NCBI GenBank assembly: GCA_944474755.1 | Contig: OX104123.1 | Coordinates: 22,090,083-22,154,082 of the forward strand | Length of the DNA stretch: 64,000 bases | Direction of reading: 5' to 3' | Source of the DNA: Limnoperna fortunei | Taxonomy: Eukaryota; Mollusca; Bivalvia; Mytilida; Modiolidae | Part shown: positions 1 through 15,481 of the stretch, piece by piece | Layout: every line of letters starts with the position of its first letter | How positions within the stretch are numbered: the stretch's first letter is position 1 | Notes under the pieces: generated by a model | Database searches by the model: none | What the model was told of the DNA's origin: nothing | What the model saw: only the letters and a program-made list of their open reading frames with translations | Made by a program: the position numbers and the translations under genes

Positions 1-2320
1 ATAGAAATACAGCACTTACTATAAAACTGTACTACTCAGTATAGAAATATAGCACTTACTATAGAACTGGACCACTAAGTATAGAAATATAACACTTACT
101 ATAGAACTGTATGACTCAGTATAGCAAAATAACCATTACTATAGAACTGTACTACTAAGTATAGAAATATAGCACTTACTATAGAACTGTACTACTCAGT
201 ATAGAAATATAGCACTTACTATAGAACTGTACTACTCAGTATAGAAATATAGCACTTACTATAGAACTGTACTTCTAAGTATAGAAAGATTCCATTTATT
301 ATAAGAACTGTACTTCTAAGTGTAGAAATACAGCACTTACTATAGAACTGGACTACTAAGTATAGAAATATAACACTTAGTATAGAACTGTACTACTCAG
401 TTTTTAATATAACACTTACTATAGAACTGTACTACTAAGCATAGAAATACAGCACTTACTATAGAACTGTACTACTCAGTATAGAAATATAGCACTTACT
501 ATAGAACTGGACCACTAAGAATAGAAATATAACACTTACTATAGAACTGTACGACTCAGTATAGCAATATAACCATTACTATAGAACTGTACTACTAAGT
601 ATAGAAATATAGCACTTACTATAGAACTGTACTACTAAGTATAGTAATATAGCACTTACTATAGAACTGTACTACTAAGTATAGAAATATAGCACTTAGT
701 ATAGAACTGTACTACTAAGAACAGAAATATAGCACTTACTATAGAACTGTACTACTAAGTATAGAAATATAGCACTTACTGTAGAACTGTACTACTAAGT
801 ATAGAAATATAGCACTTACTATAGAACTGTACTACTAAGTATAGAAATATAGCACTTACTATAGAACTGTACTACTTAGTATAGAAATACAGCACTTACT
901 ATAGAACTGCACTACTAAGTATAGAAATACAGCACTTACTGTAGAACTGTACTACTCAGTATAGAAATATAGCACTTACTATAGAACTGTACGACTCAGT
1001 ATAGCAATATAACCATTACTATAGAACTGTACTACTAAGTATAGAAATATAGCACTTACTATAGAACTGTACTACTCAGTATAGAAATATAGCACTTACT
1101 ATAGAACTGTACTACTCAGTATAGAAATATAGCACTTACTATAGAACTGTACTTCTAAGTATAGAAAGATTCCATTTATTATAAGAACTGTACTTCTAAG
1201 TGTAGAAATACAGCACTTACTATAGAACTGGACTACTAAGTATAGAAATATAACACTTAGTATAGAACTGTACTACTCAGTTTTTAATATAACACTTACT
1301 ATAGAACTGTACTACTAAGTATAGTAATATAGCACTTACTATAGAACTGTACTACTAAGTATAGAAATATAGCACTTACTATAGAACTGTACTACTAAGT
1401 ATAGAAATATAGCACTTACTATAGAACTGTACTACTCAGTATAGAAATATAGCATTTACTATAGAACTGTACTACTAAGTATAGAAATATAGCACTTACT
1501 ATAGAACTGTACTACTAAGTATAGAAATATAGCACTTACTATAGAACTGTACTACTAAGTATAGAAATATAGCACTTACTATAGAACTGTTCTACTAAGT
1601 ATAAAAAAATAGCACTTACTATAGAACTGTACTTCTCAGTATAGAAGTAGCGCACTTACTGCAGAACTGTACTACTCAGTATAGAAATATAGCACTTACT
1701 ATAGAACTGTACTTCTAAGTATAGAAAGATACCACTTACTATAGAACTGCACTTCTAAGTATAGAAATATAGCACTTACTATAGAACTGTACTACTAAGT
1801 ATAGAAATATAGCACTTACTATAAAACTGTACTACTAAGTATAGAAATACAGCATTTACTATAGAAATGTACTACTTAGTATGGAAATATAACACTTACT
1901 ATAGAACTGTACTACTAAGTATAGATATATAACACTTACTATAAAACTGTACTACTAAGTATAGAAATACAGCACTTACCATAGAACTGTACGACTCAGT
2001 ATAGAAATATAGCACTTACTATAGAACTGTACTACTCAGTATAGAAATGTAGCACTTACTATAGAACTGTACTTCTAAGTATAGAAAGATTCCATTTATT
2101 ATAAGAACTGTACTTCTAAGTATAGAAATACAGCACTTACTATAGAACTGGACTACTAAGTATAGAAATATAACACTTAGTATAGAACTGTACTACTCAG
2201 TATAGAAATATAACACTTACTATAGAACTGTACTACTAAGTATAGAAATACAGCACTTACTATAAAACTGTACTACTCAGTATAGAAATATAGCACTTAC
2301 TATAGAACTGGACCACTAAG
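1..2320. repeat. Left part of satellite: recurring ~340-bp variant module
   Basis: Within the 40-bp array a module of about 340 bp recurs. It runs from a TACGACTCAG monomer with a TATAGCAATATAACCATTAC half, through a 41-bp monomer with TTCCATTTATTATAAG, to a CAGTTTTTAATATAAC monomer. Copies lie at about 100-440 and 980-1,320 (880 bp apart, 22 monomers). Related copies carrying the TTCCATTTATT landmark lie at 2,091, 2,532 and 3,812. Spacings of 880, 920, 441 and 1,280 show it was moved in whole monomers. Confidence 0.85.
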
Positions 2321-4880
2321 TATAGAAATATAACACTTACTATAGAACTGTACGACTCAGTATAGCAATATAACCATTACTATAGAACTGTACTACTAAG
2401 TATAGAAATATAGCACTTACTATAGAACTGTACTACTCAGTATAGAAATATAGCACTTACTATAGAACTGTACTACTCAGTATAGAAATATAGCACTTAC
2501 TATAGAACTGTACTTCTAAGTATAGAAAGATTCCATTTATTATAAGAACTGTACTTCTAAGTGTAGAAATACAGCACTTACTATAGAACTGGACTACTAA
2601 GTATAGAAATATAACACTTAGTATAGAACTGTACTACTCAGTTTTTAATATAACACTTACTATAGAACTGTACTACTAAGTATAGAAATACAGCACTTAC
2701 TATAGAACTGTACTACTCAGTATAGAAATATAGCACTTACTATAGAACTGGACCACTAAGTATAGAACTATAACACTTACTATAGAACTGTACGACTCAG
2801 TATAGCAATATAACCATTACTATAGAACTGTACTACTAAGTATAGAAATATAGCACTTACTATAGAATTGTACTACTAAGTATAGTAATATAGCACTTAC
2901 TATAGAACTGCACTACTAAGTATAGAAATATAGCACTTACTATAGAACTGTACTACTAAGTATAGAAATATAGCACTTACTATAGAACTGTACTACTCAG
3001 TATAGAAATTTAGCACGTACTATAGAACTGTACTACTAAGTATAGAAATATAGCACTTACTATAGAACTGTACTACTAAGCATAGAAATATAGCATTTAC
3101 TATAGAACTGTACTACTAAGAACAGAAATATAGCACTTACTATAGAACTGTACTACTAAGTATAGAAATATAGCACTTACTGTAGAACTGTACTACTAAG
3201 TATAGAAATATACCACTTACTATAGAACTGTACTACTAAGTATAGAAATATAGCACTTACTATAGAACTGTACTAATTAGTATAAAAATACAGCACTTAC
3301 TATAGAACTGCACTACTAAGTATAGAAATACAGCACTTATTGTAGAACTGTACTACTAAGTATAGAAATATAGCACTTACTATAGAACTGTACTACTCAG
3401 TATAGAAATATAGCACTTACTATAGAACTGTACTACTAAGTATAGAAATACAGTACTTACTGTAGAAGTGTACTAATAAGTATAGAAATACAGCACTTAC
3501 TATAGAACTGTACTACTAAGTATAGAAAGATACCACTTACTATAGAAATGTACTACTTAGTATAGAAATATAGCACTTACTATAGAACTGTACTACTAAG
3601 TATAGAAATATAACACTTACTATAGAACTGTACGACTCAGTATAGCAATATAACCATTACTATAGAACTGTACTACTAAGTATAGAAATATAGCACTTAC
3701 TATAGAACTGTACTACTCAGTATAGAAATATAGCACTTACTATAGAACTGTACTACTCAGTATAGAAATATAGCACTTACTATAGAACTGTACTTCTAAG
3801 TATAGAAAGATTCCATTTATTATAAGAACTGTACTTCTAAGTGTAGAAATACAGCACTTACTATAGAACTGGACTACTAAGTATAGAAATATAACACTTA
3901 GTATAGAACTGTACTACTCAGTTTTTAATATAACACTTACTATAGAACTGTACTACTAAGTATAGAAATACAGCACTTACTATAGAACTGTACTACTCAG
4001 TATAGAAATATAGCACTTACTATAGAACTGGACCACTAAGTATAGAACTATAACACTTACTATAGAACTGTACGACTCAGTATAGCAATATAACCATTAC
4101 TATAGAACTGTACTACTAAGTATAGAAATATAGCACTTACTATAGAACTGTACTACTAAGTATAGTAATATAGCACTTACTATAGAACTGTACTACTAAG
4201 TATAGAAATATAGCACTTACTATAGAACTGTACTACTAAGTATAGAAATATAGCACTTACTATAGAACTGTACTACTCAGTATAGAAATTTAGCACGTAC
4301 TATAGAACTGTACTACTAAGTATAGAAATATAGCACTTACTATAGAACTGTACTACTAAGCATAGAAATATAGCATTTACTATAGAACTGTACTACTAAG
4401 AACAGAAATATAGCACTTACTATAGAACTGTACTACTAAGTATAGAAATATAGCACTTACTGTAGAACTGTACTACTAAGTATAGAAATATACCACTTAC
4501 TATAGAACTGTACTACTAAGTATAGAAATATAGCACTTACTATAGAACTGTACTACTTAGTATAAAAATACAGCACTTACTATAGAACTGCACTACTAAG
4601 TATAGAAATACAGCACTTATTGTAGAACTGTACTACTAAGTATAGAAATATAGCACTTACTATAGAACTGTACTACTCAGCATAGAAATATAGCACTTAC
4701 TATAGAACTGTACTACTAAGTATAGAAATACAGTACTTACTGTAGAAGTGTACTAATAAGTATAGAAATACAGCACTTACTATAGAACTGTACTACTAAG
4801 TATAGAAAGATACCACTTACTATAGAAATGTACTACTTAGTATAGAAATATAGCACTTACTATAGAACTGTACTACTAAG
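2321..4880. repeat. Tandem duplication of 1,280 bp (32 monomers) inside the satellite
   Basis: Positions 2,321-3,600 and 3,601-4,880 line up with a constant 1,280-bp offset. Landmarks match one for one: the TATAGCAATATAACC monomer, TTCCATTTATTATAAG, CAGTTTTTAATATAAC, the TAGCACGTAC variant, the AAGAACAGAAAT variant and CAGTACTTACTGTAGAAGTG. Only scattered single-base differences were seen (for example at about 2,877, 2,911 and 3,276 against their partners). The outer limits were placed where the flanking monomers stop matching. Confidence 0.9.
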
Positions 4881-6503
4881 TATAGAAATATAGCACTTAC
4901 TATAAAACTGTACTACTAAGTATAGAAATACAGCACTTATTATAGAAATGTACAACTAAGTATAGAAATATAACACTTACTATAGAACTGTACTACTAAG
5001 TATAGAAATATAACACTTACTATAAAACTGTACTACTATGTATAGAAATATAGCACTTACTATAGAACTGTACTACTCAGTATAGAAATATTGCACTTAC
5101 TATAGAACTATACTACTAAGTATGGAAATTTAACACTTACTATAGAACTGTACTACTATGTATAGAAAGATACTACTTACTATAGAACTGCACTTGTAAG
5201 CATAGAAATATAGCACTTAGTGTAGAACTGTACTACTAAGTATAGAAATATAGTACTTCCTGTAAAAATGTACTACTAAGTATAGAAATACAGCACTTAC
5301 TTTAGAACTGTACTGCTATGTATAGAAATATAGCACTTACTATAGAACTGTACTACTAAGTATAGAAATATAGCACTTACTATAGAACTGTACTACTAAG
5401 TATAGAAATTTAACACTTACTATAGAACTGTACTACTATGTATAGAAATGTAGCACTTACTATAGAACTGTACTTCTAAATATAGAAATATAGCACTTAC
5501 TATAGAACTGTACTACTAAGTATAGAAATATAACACTTACCATAGAACTGTACTACTAAGTATAGAAATTTAGCACTTACTATAGAACTGTACTACTATG
5601 TATAGAAATATAGCACTTACTATAGAACTGTACTACTAAGTATAGAAATATAGCACTTACTATAGAACTGTACTGCTAAGTATAGAAATTTAACACTTAC
5701 TATAGAACTGTACTACTCAGTATAGAAATATAGCACTTACTATAGAACTGTACTACTAAGTATAGAAATATAGCACTTCCTATAGAACTGTACTACTAAG
5801 TATAGAAATATAGCACTTACTATAGAACTGTACTACTAAGTATAGAAATATAGCACTTACTAAAGAACTGTACTACTAAGTATAGAAATATAGCACTTAC
5901 TATAGAACTGTTCTACTCAGTATATAAGTATAGCACTTACTGTAGAACTGTACTACTCAGTATAGAAATATAGCACTTACTATAGAACTGTACTTCTAAG
6001 TATAGAAAGATACCACTTACTATAGAACTATAGAACTGCACTTCTAAGTATAGAAATATAGCACTTACTATAGAACTGTACTACTAAGTATAGAAATATA
6101 GCACTTACTATTAAACTGTACTACTAAGTATACAAATACAGCACTTACTATAGAAATGTACTACTTAGTATGGAAATATAACACTTACTATAGAACTGTA
6201 CTACTAAGTATAGATATATAACACTTACTATAAAACTGCACTACTAAGTATAGAAATATAGCACTTAATATAGAACTCTACTACTCAGTATAGAAATATA
6301 TAACACTTACTATAGAACTGTACTACTAAGTATAGAAATATATAACACTTACTATAGAACTGTACTACGCAGTATAGAAATATAGCACTTACTATAGAAC
6401 TGTACTACTAAGTATAGAAATATAGCACCTACAACAGAACTGTACTACTAAGTATAGAAATATAGCACTTACTATAGAACTGTACTTCTAAGTACAGAAA
6501 GAT
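3812..6503. repeat. D-like higher-order unit (tail portion), left copy
   Basis: The spacing of three landmarks (TTCCATTTATT at 3,812, TTGCACTTACTATAGAACTA at 5,091, the duplicated TATAGAAC at 6,028) and of the TTCCATTTACT monomer at 6,504 is 1,279, 937 and 476 bp. In block D1 the same landmarks are 1,597, 937 and 476 bp apart, and in D* 1,279, 817 and 476. This is therefore the tail of a D-type unit lacking a 318-bp segment present in D1 and D2. Confidence 0.85.
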
Positions 6504-8596
6504 TCCATTTACTATAAGAACTGTACTTCTAAGTATAGAAATACAGTTCTTGCTTTAGAACTGGACTATTAAGTATAGAAAAATTACACTTACTATAGAA
6601 CTGTACTACTCAGAATAGAAATATAACACTTAATATAGAACTGTACTACTAAGTATAGAAATACAGCACTTACTATAGAACTGTACTACTCAGTATAGAA
6701 ATAGAGCACTTACTATAGAACTGGACTACTAAGTATAGAAATATAACACTTACTATAGAACTGTACGACTCAGTATAGCAATATAACCATTACTATAGAA
6801 CTGTACTACTAAGTTTAGAAATATAGCACTTACTATAGAACTGTACTACTAAGTACAGAAATATAGCACTTACTATAGAACTGTACTACTAAGTACAGAA
6901 ATATAGCACTTACTATATAACTGTAGTACTAAGTATAGAAATATAGCACTTACTATAGAACTGTACTACTAAGTATAGAAATATAGCACTTACTATAGAA
7001 CTGTACTACTAAGTATAGACATATAGCACTTGCTATAGAACTGTACTACTAAGTATAGAAATATAGCACTTACTATAGAACTGTACTACTTAGTATAGAA
7101 ATACAGCACTTACTATAGAACTGTACTACTAAGTATAGAAATACAGCACTTACTATAGAACAGTACTACTAAGTATAGAAATATAGCACTTACTATAGAA
7201 CTGTACTACTTAGTATAGAAATACAGCACTTACTATAGAACTGTACTACTAAGTATAGAAATACAGCACTTACTGTAGAACAGTACTACTAAGTATAGAA
7301 ATACAGCACTTACTATAGAACTGTACTACTCAGTATAGAAATATAGCACTTACTATAGAACTGTACTACTTAGTATAGAAATATAGCACATACTATAGAA
7401 CTGTACTACTAAGTATAGAAATATAGCACTTACTATAGAACTGTACTTCTAAGTATAGCAATATAGCACTTACTATAGAACTGTACTACTAAGTATAGAA
7501 ATATACCACTTACTATAGAACTGTACTACTATGTATAGAAATATAGCACTTACTATAGAACTGTACTTCTAAGTATAGAAATATAGCACTTACTATAGAA
7601 CTGTACTACTAAGTATAGAAATATAACACTTACCATAGAACTGTACTACTAAGTATAGAAATTTAGCACTTACTATAGAACTGTACTACTATGTATAGAA
7701 ATATAGCATTTACTATAGAACTGTACTACTAAGTATAGAAATATAGCACTTACTATAGAACTGTACTACTAAGTATAGAAATTTAACACTTACTATAGAA
7801 CTATACTACTCAGTATAGAAATATAGCACTTACTATAGAACTGTACTACTAAGTATAGAAATATAGCACTTACTATAGAACTGTACTACTAAGTATAGAA
7901 ATATAGCACTTACTATAAAACTGTACTACTAAGTATAGAAATATAGCACTTACTATAGAACTGTACTACTAAGTATAGAAATAAAGCACTTACTATAGAA
8001 CTGTACTACTCAGTATATAAGTATAGCACTTACTGTAGAACTGTACTACTCAGTATAGAAATATAGCACTTACTATAGAACTGTACTTCTAATTATAGAA
8101 AGATACCACTTACTATAGAACTATAGAACTGCACTTCTAAGTATAGAAATATAGCACTTACTATAGAACTGTACTACTAAGTATAGAAATATAGCACTTA
8201 CTATTAAACTGTACTACTAAGTATAGAAATACAGCACTTACTATAGAAATGTACTACTTAGTATGGAAATATAACACTTACTATAGAACTGTACTACTAA
8301 GTATAGATATATAACACTTACTATAAAACTGCACTACAAAGTATAGAAATATAGCACTTAATATAGAACTCTACTACTCAGTATAGAAATATATAACACT
8401 TACTATAGAACTGTACTACTAAGTATTGAAATATATAACACTTACTATAGAACTGTACTACGCAGTATAGAAATATAGCACTTACTATAGAACTGTACTA
8501 CTAAGTATAGAAATATAGCACCTACTACAGAACTGTACTACTAAGTATAGAAATATAGCACTTACTATAGAACTGTACTTCTAAGTACAGAAAGAT
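6504..8596. repeat. Higher-order block A, copy 1 (2,093 bp)
   Basis: Blocks here and below are delimited by the landmark monomer containing TTCCATTTACTATAAG. These are convenient boundaries, not proven breakpoints. Copy 1 and copy 2 (17,665-19,757) have identical length. Shared internal marks include TAGACATATAGCACTTGC and the duplicated TATAGAAC at 8,121 and 19,282. The offset of 11,161 bp continues into block B. Confidence 0.9.
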
Positions 8597-11325
8597 TCCA
8601 TTTACTATAAGAACTGTACTTCTAAGTATAGAAATACAGTTCTTGCTTTAGAACTGGACTATTAAGTATAGAAAAATTACACTTACTATAGAACTGTACT
8701 ACTCAGTATAGAAATATAACACTTAATATAGAACTGTACTACTAAGTATAGAAATACAGCACTTACTATAGAACTGTACTACTCAGTATAGAAATAGAGC
8801 ACTTACTATAGAACTGGACTACTAAGTATAGAAATATAACACTTACTATAGAACTGTACGACTCAGTATAGCAATATAACCATTACTATAGAACTGTACT
8901 ACTAAGTTTAGAAATATAGCACTTACTATAGAACTGTACTACTCAGTATAGAAATATAGCACTTACTATAGAACTGTACTACTAAGTATAGAATTAAAGC
9001 ACTTACTATAGAACTGTACAACTAAGTATAAAAATATAACACTTACTATAGAACTGTACTACTAAGTATAGAAATATAGCACTTACTATAGAACTGTACT
9101 ACTAAGTACAGAAATATAGCACTTACTATAGAACTGTAGTACTAAGTATAGAAATATAGCACTTACTATAGAACTGTACTACTAAGTATAGAAATATAAC
9201 ACTATAGAACTGTACTACTAAGAACAGAAATATAGCACTTACTATAGAACTGTACTACTAAGTATAGAAATATAGCACTTACTATAGAACTGTACTACTA
9301 AGTATAGAAATATAGCCCTTACTGTAGAACTGTACTACTAAGTATAGAAATATAGCACTTACTATAGAACTGTACTACTTAGTATAGAAATACAGCACTT
9401 ACTATAGAACTGCACTACTAAGTATAGAAATACAGCACTTACTGTAAAACTGTACTACTAAGTATAGAAATATAGCACTTACTATAGAACTGTACTACTG
9501 AGTATAGAAATATAGCACTTACTATAGAACTGTACTACTAAGTATAGAAATACAGTACTTACTGTAGAAGTGTACTAATAAGTATAGAAATACAGCACTT
9601 ACTATAGAACTGTACTACTAAGTATAGAAAGATACCACTTACTATAGAAATGTACTACTTAGTATAGAAATATAGCACTTACTATAGAACTGTACTACTA
9701 AGTATAGAAATATAGCACTTACTATAAAACTGTACTACTAAGTATAGAAATATAGCACTTACTATAGAAATGTACAACTAAGTATAGAAATATAACACTT
9801 ACTATAGAACTGTACTACTAAGTATAGAAATATAACACTTACTATAAAACTGTACTACTAAGTATAGAAATATAGCACTTACTATAGAACTGTACTACTC
9901 AGTATAGAAATATTGCACTTACTATAGAACTATACTACTAAGTATGGAAATTTAACACTTACTATAGAACTGTACTACTATGTATAGAAAGATACTACTT
10001 ACTATAGAACTGCACTTGTAAGCATAGAAATATAGCACTTAGTGTAGAACTGTACTACTAAGTATAGAAATATAGTACTTCCTGTAAAAATGTACTACTA
10101 AGTATAGAAATACAGCACTTACTTTAGAACTGTACTACTATGTATAGAAATATAGCACTTACTATAGAACTGTACTACTAAGTATAGAAATATAGCACTT
10201 ACTATAGAACTGTACTACTAAGTATAGAAATTTAACACTTACTATAGAACTGTACTACTATGTATAGAAATGTAGCACTTACTATAGAACTGTACTTCTA
10301 AGTATAGAAATATAGCACTTACTATAGAACTGTACTACTAAGTATAGAAATATAACACTTACCATAGAACTGTACTACTAAGTATAGAAATTTAGCACTT
10401 ACTATAGAACTGTACTACTATGTATAGAAATATAGCACTTACTATAGAACTGTAGTACTAAGTATAGAAATATAGCACTTACTATAGAACTGTACTACTA
10501 AGTATAGAAATTTAACACTTACTATAGAACTGTACTACTCAGTATAGAAATATAGCACTTACTATAGAACTGTACTACTAAGTATAGAAATATAGCACTT
10601 ACTATAGAACTGTACTACTAAGTATAGAAATATAGCACTTACTATAGAACTGTACTACTAAGTATAGAAATATAGCACTTACTATAGAACTGTACTACTA
10701 AGTATATAAATATAGCACTTACTATAGAACTGTACTACTCAGTATATAAGTATAGCACTTACTGTAGAACTGTACTACTCAGTATAGAAATATAGCACTT
10801 ACTATAGAACTGTACTTCTAAGTATAGAAAAGTACCACTTACTATAGAACTATAGAACTGCACTTCTAAGTATAGAAATATAGCACTTACTATAGAACTG
10901 TACTACTAAGTATAGAAATATAGCACTTACTATTAAACTGTACTACTAAGTATAGAAATACAGCACTTACAATAGAAATGTACTACTTAGTATGGAAATA
11001 TAACACTTACTATAGAACTGTACTACTAAGTATAGATATATAACACTTACTATAAAACTGCACTACTAAGTATAGAAATATAGCACTTAATATAGAACTC
11101 TACTACTCAGTATAGAAATATATAACACTTACTATAGAACTGTACTACTAAGTATAGAAATATATAACATTTACTATAGAACTGTACTACGCAGTATAGA
11201 AATATAGCACTTACTATAGAACTGTACTACTAAGTATAGAAATATAGCACCTACTACAGAACTGTACTACTAAGTATAGAAATATAGCACTTACTATAGA
11301 ACTGTACTTCTAAGTACAGAAAGAT
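8597..11325. repeat. Higher-order block B, copy 1 (2,729 bp)
   Basis: Carries the variants TATTGCACTTACTATAGAAC (TTGCAC at 9,913), CACTTGTAAGCATAG and TAGTACTTCCTGTAAAAATG, and the duplicated TATAGAAC at 10,850. It matches copy 2 (19,758-22,490) at an offset of about 11,162 bp. Copy 2 is 4 bp longer, with an extra AT at about 22,325, and is rearranged at about 20,420-20,560. Confidence 0.85.
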
Positions 11326-13508
11326 TCCATTTACTATAAGAACTGTACTTCTAAGTATAGAAATACAGTTCTTGCTTTAGAACTGGACTATTAAGTATAG
11401 AAAAATTACACTTACTATAGAACTGTACTACTCAGTATAGAAATATAACACTTAATATAGAACTGTACTACTAAGTATAGAAATACAGCACTTACTATAG
11501 AACTGTACGACTCAGTATAGAAATAGAGCACTTACTATAGAACTGGACTACTAAGTATAGAAATATAACACTTACTATAGAACTGTACGACTCAGTATAG
11601 CAATATAACCATTACTATAGAACTGTACTACTAAGTTTAGAAATATAGCACTTACTATAGAACTGTACTACTCAGTATAGAAATATAGCACTTACTATAG
11701 AACTGTACTACTAAGTATAGAATTAAAGCACTTACTATAGAACTGTACTACTAAGTATAGAAATATAACACTTACTATAGAACTGTACTACTAAGTATAG
11801 AAATATAGCACTTACTATAGAACTGTACTACTAAGTACAGAAATATAGCACTTACTATAGAACTGTACTACTAAGTATAGAAATATAGCACTTACTATAG
11901 AACTGTACTACTAAGTATTGAAATATAACACTATAGAACTGTACTACTAAGTATAGAAATATAGCACTTACTATTGAACTGTACTACTAAGTATAGAAAT
12001 ATAGCACTTACTATAGAACTGTACTACTAAGTATAGAAATATAGCCCTTACTGTAGAACTGTACTACTAAGTATAGAAATATAGCACTTACTATTGAACT
12101 GTACTACTAAGTATAGAAATATAGCACTTACTATAGAACTGTACTACTTAGTATAGAAATACAACACTTACTATAGAACTGTACTACTAAGTATAGAAAT
12201 ACAGCACTTACTGTAGAACAGTACTACTAAGTATAGAAATATAGCACTTACTATAGAACTGTACTACTCAGTATAGAAATATAGCACTTACTATAGAACT
12301 GTACTACTAAGTATAGAAATACAGCACTTACTGTAGAAGTGTACTACTAAGTATAGAAATACAGGACTTACTATAGAACTGTACTACTAAGTATAGAAAG
12401 ATACCACTTACTATAGAACTGTACTACTAAGTATAGAAATATACCACTTACTATAGAACTTAACTTCTACCACTTACTATAGAACTGTACTTCTAAGTAT
12501 AGAAATACAGCACTTACTATAGAACTGTACTACTAAGTATAGAAATATGGCACTTATTATAGAACTGTACTACTCAGTATAGAAATATAGCACTTACTAT
12601 AGAACTGTACTACTCAGTATAGAAATATAGCACTTACTACAGAACTGTACTTCTAAGTATAGAAAGATTCCATTTATTATAAGAACTGTACTTCTAAGTG
12701 TAGAAATACAGCACTTACTATAGAACTGGACTACTAAGTATAGAAATATAACACTTAGTATAGAACTGTACTACTCAGTTTTAAATATAACACTTACTAT
12801 AGAACTGTACTACTAAGTATAGAAATACAGCACTTACTATAGAACTGTACTACTCAGTATAGAAATATAGCACTTACTATAGAACTGTAGTACTAAGTAT
12901 AGAAATATAGCACTTACTATAGAACTGTACTACTAAGTATAGAAATATAGCACTTACTATAGAACTGTACTACTAAGTATAGACATATAGCACTTACTAT
13001 AGAACTGTACTACTAAGTATAGAAATATAGCACTTACTATAGAACTGTACTACTAAGTATAGACATATAGCACTTGCTATAGAACTGTACTACTAAGTAT
13101 AGAAATATAGCACTTACTATAGAACTGTACTACTTAGTATAGAAATACAGCACTTACTATAGAACTGTACTACTAAGTATAGAAATACAGCACTTACTGT
13201 AGAACAGTACTACTAAGTATAGAAATATAGCACTTACTATAGAACTGTACTACTAAGTACAGAAATATAGCACTTACTATAGAACTGTACTACTAAGTAC
13301 AGAAATATAGCACTTACTATAGAACTGTACTACTAAGTACAGAAATATAGCACTTACTATAGAACTGTAGTACTAAGTATAGAAATATAGCACTTACTAT
13401 AGAACTGTACTACTAAGTATAGAAATATAGCACCTACAACAGAACTGTACTACTAAGTATAGAAATATAGCACTTACTAAAGAACTGTACTTCTAAGTAC
13501 AGAAAGAT
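11326..13508. repeat. Higher-order block C, copy 1 (2,183 bp)
   Basis: Contains the truncated monomer GTATTGAAATATAACACTAT (4-bp deletion, at 11,916), the GAACTTAACTTCTACCAC junction at 12,461, a TTCCATTTATT monomer at 12,669 and CAGTTTTAAATATAAC. Copy 2 at 15,482 has exactly the same length, and each of these landmarks is 4,156 bp away. Confidence 0.9.
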
Positions 13509-15481
13509 TCCATTTACTATAAGAACTGTACTTCTAAGTATAGAAATACAGTTCTTGCTTTAGAACTGGACTATTAAGTATAGAAAAATTACACTTACTA
13601 TAGAACTGTACTACTCAGAATAGAAATATAACACTTAATATAGAACTGTACTACTAAGTATAGAAATACAGCACTTACTATAGAACTGTACTACTCAGTA
13701 TAGAAATAGAGCACTTACTATAGAACTGGACTACTAAGTATAGAAATATAACACTTACTATAGAACTGTACGACTCAGTATAGCAATATAACCATTACTA
13801 TAGAACTGTACTACTAAGTTTAGAAATATAGCACTTACTATAGAACTGTACTACTAAGTACAGAAATATAGCACTTACTATAGAACTGTACTACTAAGTA
13901 CAGAAATATAGCACTTACTATAGAACTGTAGTACTAAGTATAGAAATATAGCACTTACTATAGAACTGTACTACTAAGAATAGAAATATAGCACTTACTA
14001 TAGAACTGTACTACTAAGTATAGACATATAGCACTTGCTATAGAACTGTACTACTAAGTATAGAAATATAGCACTTACTATAGAACTGTACTACTTAGTA
14101 TAGAAATACAGCACTTACTATAGAACTGTACTACTAAGTATAGAAATACAGCACTTACTGTAGAACAGTACTACTAAGTATAGAAATATAGCACATACTA
14201 TAGAACTGTACTACTTAGTATAGAAATACAGCACTTACTATAGAACTGTACTACTAAGTAGAGAAATACAGCACTTACTGTAGAACAGTACTACTAAGTA
14301 TAGAAATACAGCACTTACTATAGAACTGTACTACTCAGTATAGAAATATAGCACTTACTATATAACTGTACTACTTAGTATAGAAATATAGCACATACTA
14401 TAGAACTGTACTACTAAGTATAGAAATATAGCACTTACTATAGAACTGTACTTCTAAGTATAGCAATATAGCACTTACTATAGAACTGTACTACTAAGTA
14501 TAGAAATATACCACTTACTATAGAACTGTACTACTATGTATAGAAATGTAGCACTTACTATAGAACTGTACTTCTAAGTATAGAAATATAGCACTTACTA
14601 TAGAACTGTACTACTAAGTATAGAAATATAACACTTACCATAGAACTGTACTACTAAGTATAGAAATTTAGCACTTACTATAGAACTGTACTACTATGTA
14701 TAGAAATATAGCATTTACTATAGAACTGTACTACTAAGTATAGAAATATAGCACTTACTATAGAACTGTACTACTAAGTATAGAAATTTAACACTTACTA
14801 TAGAACTATACTACTCAGTATAGAAATATAGCACTTACTATAGAACTGTACTACTAAGTATAGAAATATAGCACTTACTATAGAACTGTACTACTCAGTA
14901 TATAAGTATAGCACTTACTGTAGAACTGTACTACTCAGTATAGAAATATAGCACTTACTATAGAACTGTACTTCTAAGTATAGAAAGGTACCACTTACTA
15001 TAGAACTATAGAACTGCACTTCTAAGTATAGAAATATAGCACTTACTATAGAACTGTACTACTAAGTATAGAAATATAGCACTTACTATTAAACTGTACT
15101 ACTAAGTATAGAAATACAGCACTTACTATAGAAATGTACTACTTAGTATGGAAATATAACACTTACTATAGAACTGTACTACTAAGTATAGATATATAAC
15201 ACTTACTATAAAACTGCACTACTAAGTATAGAAATATAGCACTTAATATAGAACTCTACTACTCAGTATAGAAATATATAACACTTACTATAGAACTGTA
15301 CTACTAAGTATAGAAATATATAACATTTACTATACAACTGTACTACGCAGTATAGAAATATAGCACTTACTATAGAACTGTACTACTAAGTATAGAAATA
15401 TAGCACCTACTACAGAACTGTACTACTAAGTATAGAAATATAGCACTTACTATAGAACTGTACTTCTAAGTACAGAAAGAT
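13509..15481. repeat. Higher-order block A* (A lacking three monomers, 1,973 bp)
   Basis: Matches blocks A at 6,504 and 17,665 but is 120 bp shorter, that is three monomers, with the missing monomers near 14,880. C-A* and the following C-A form a tandem dimer with a period of 4,156 bp, plus 120 bp in the second copy. Confidence 0.88.
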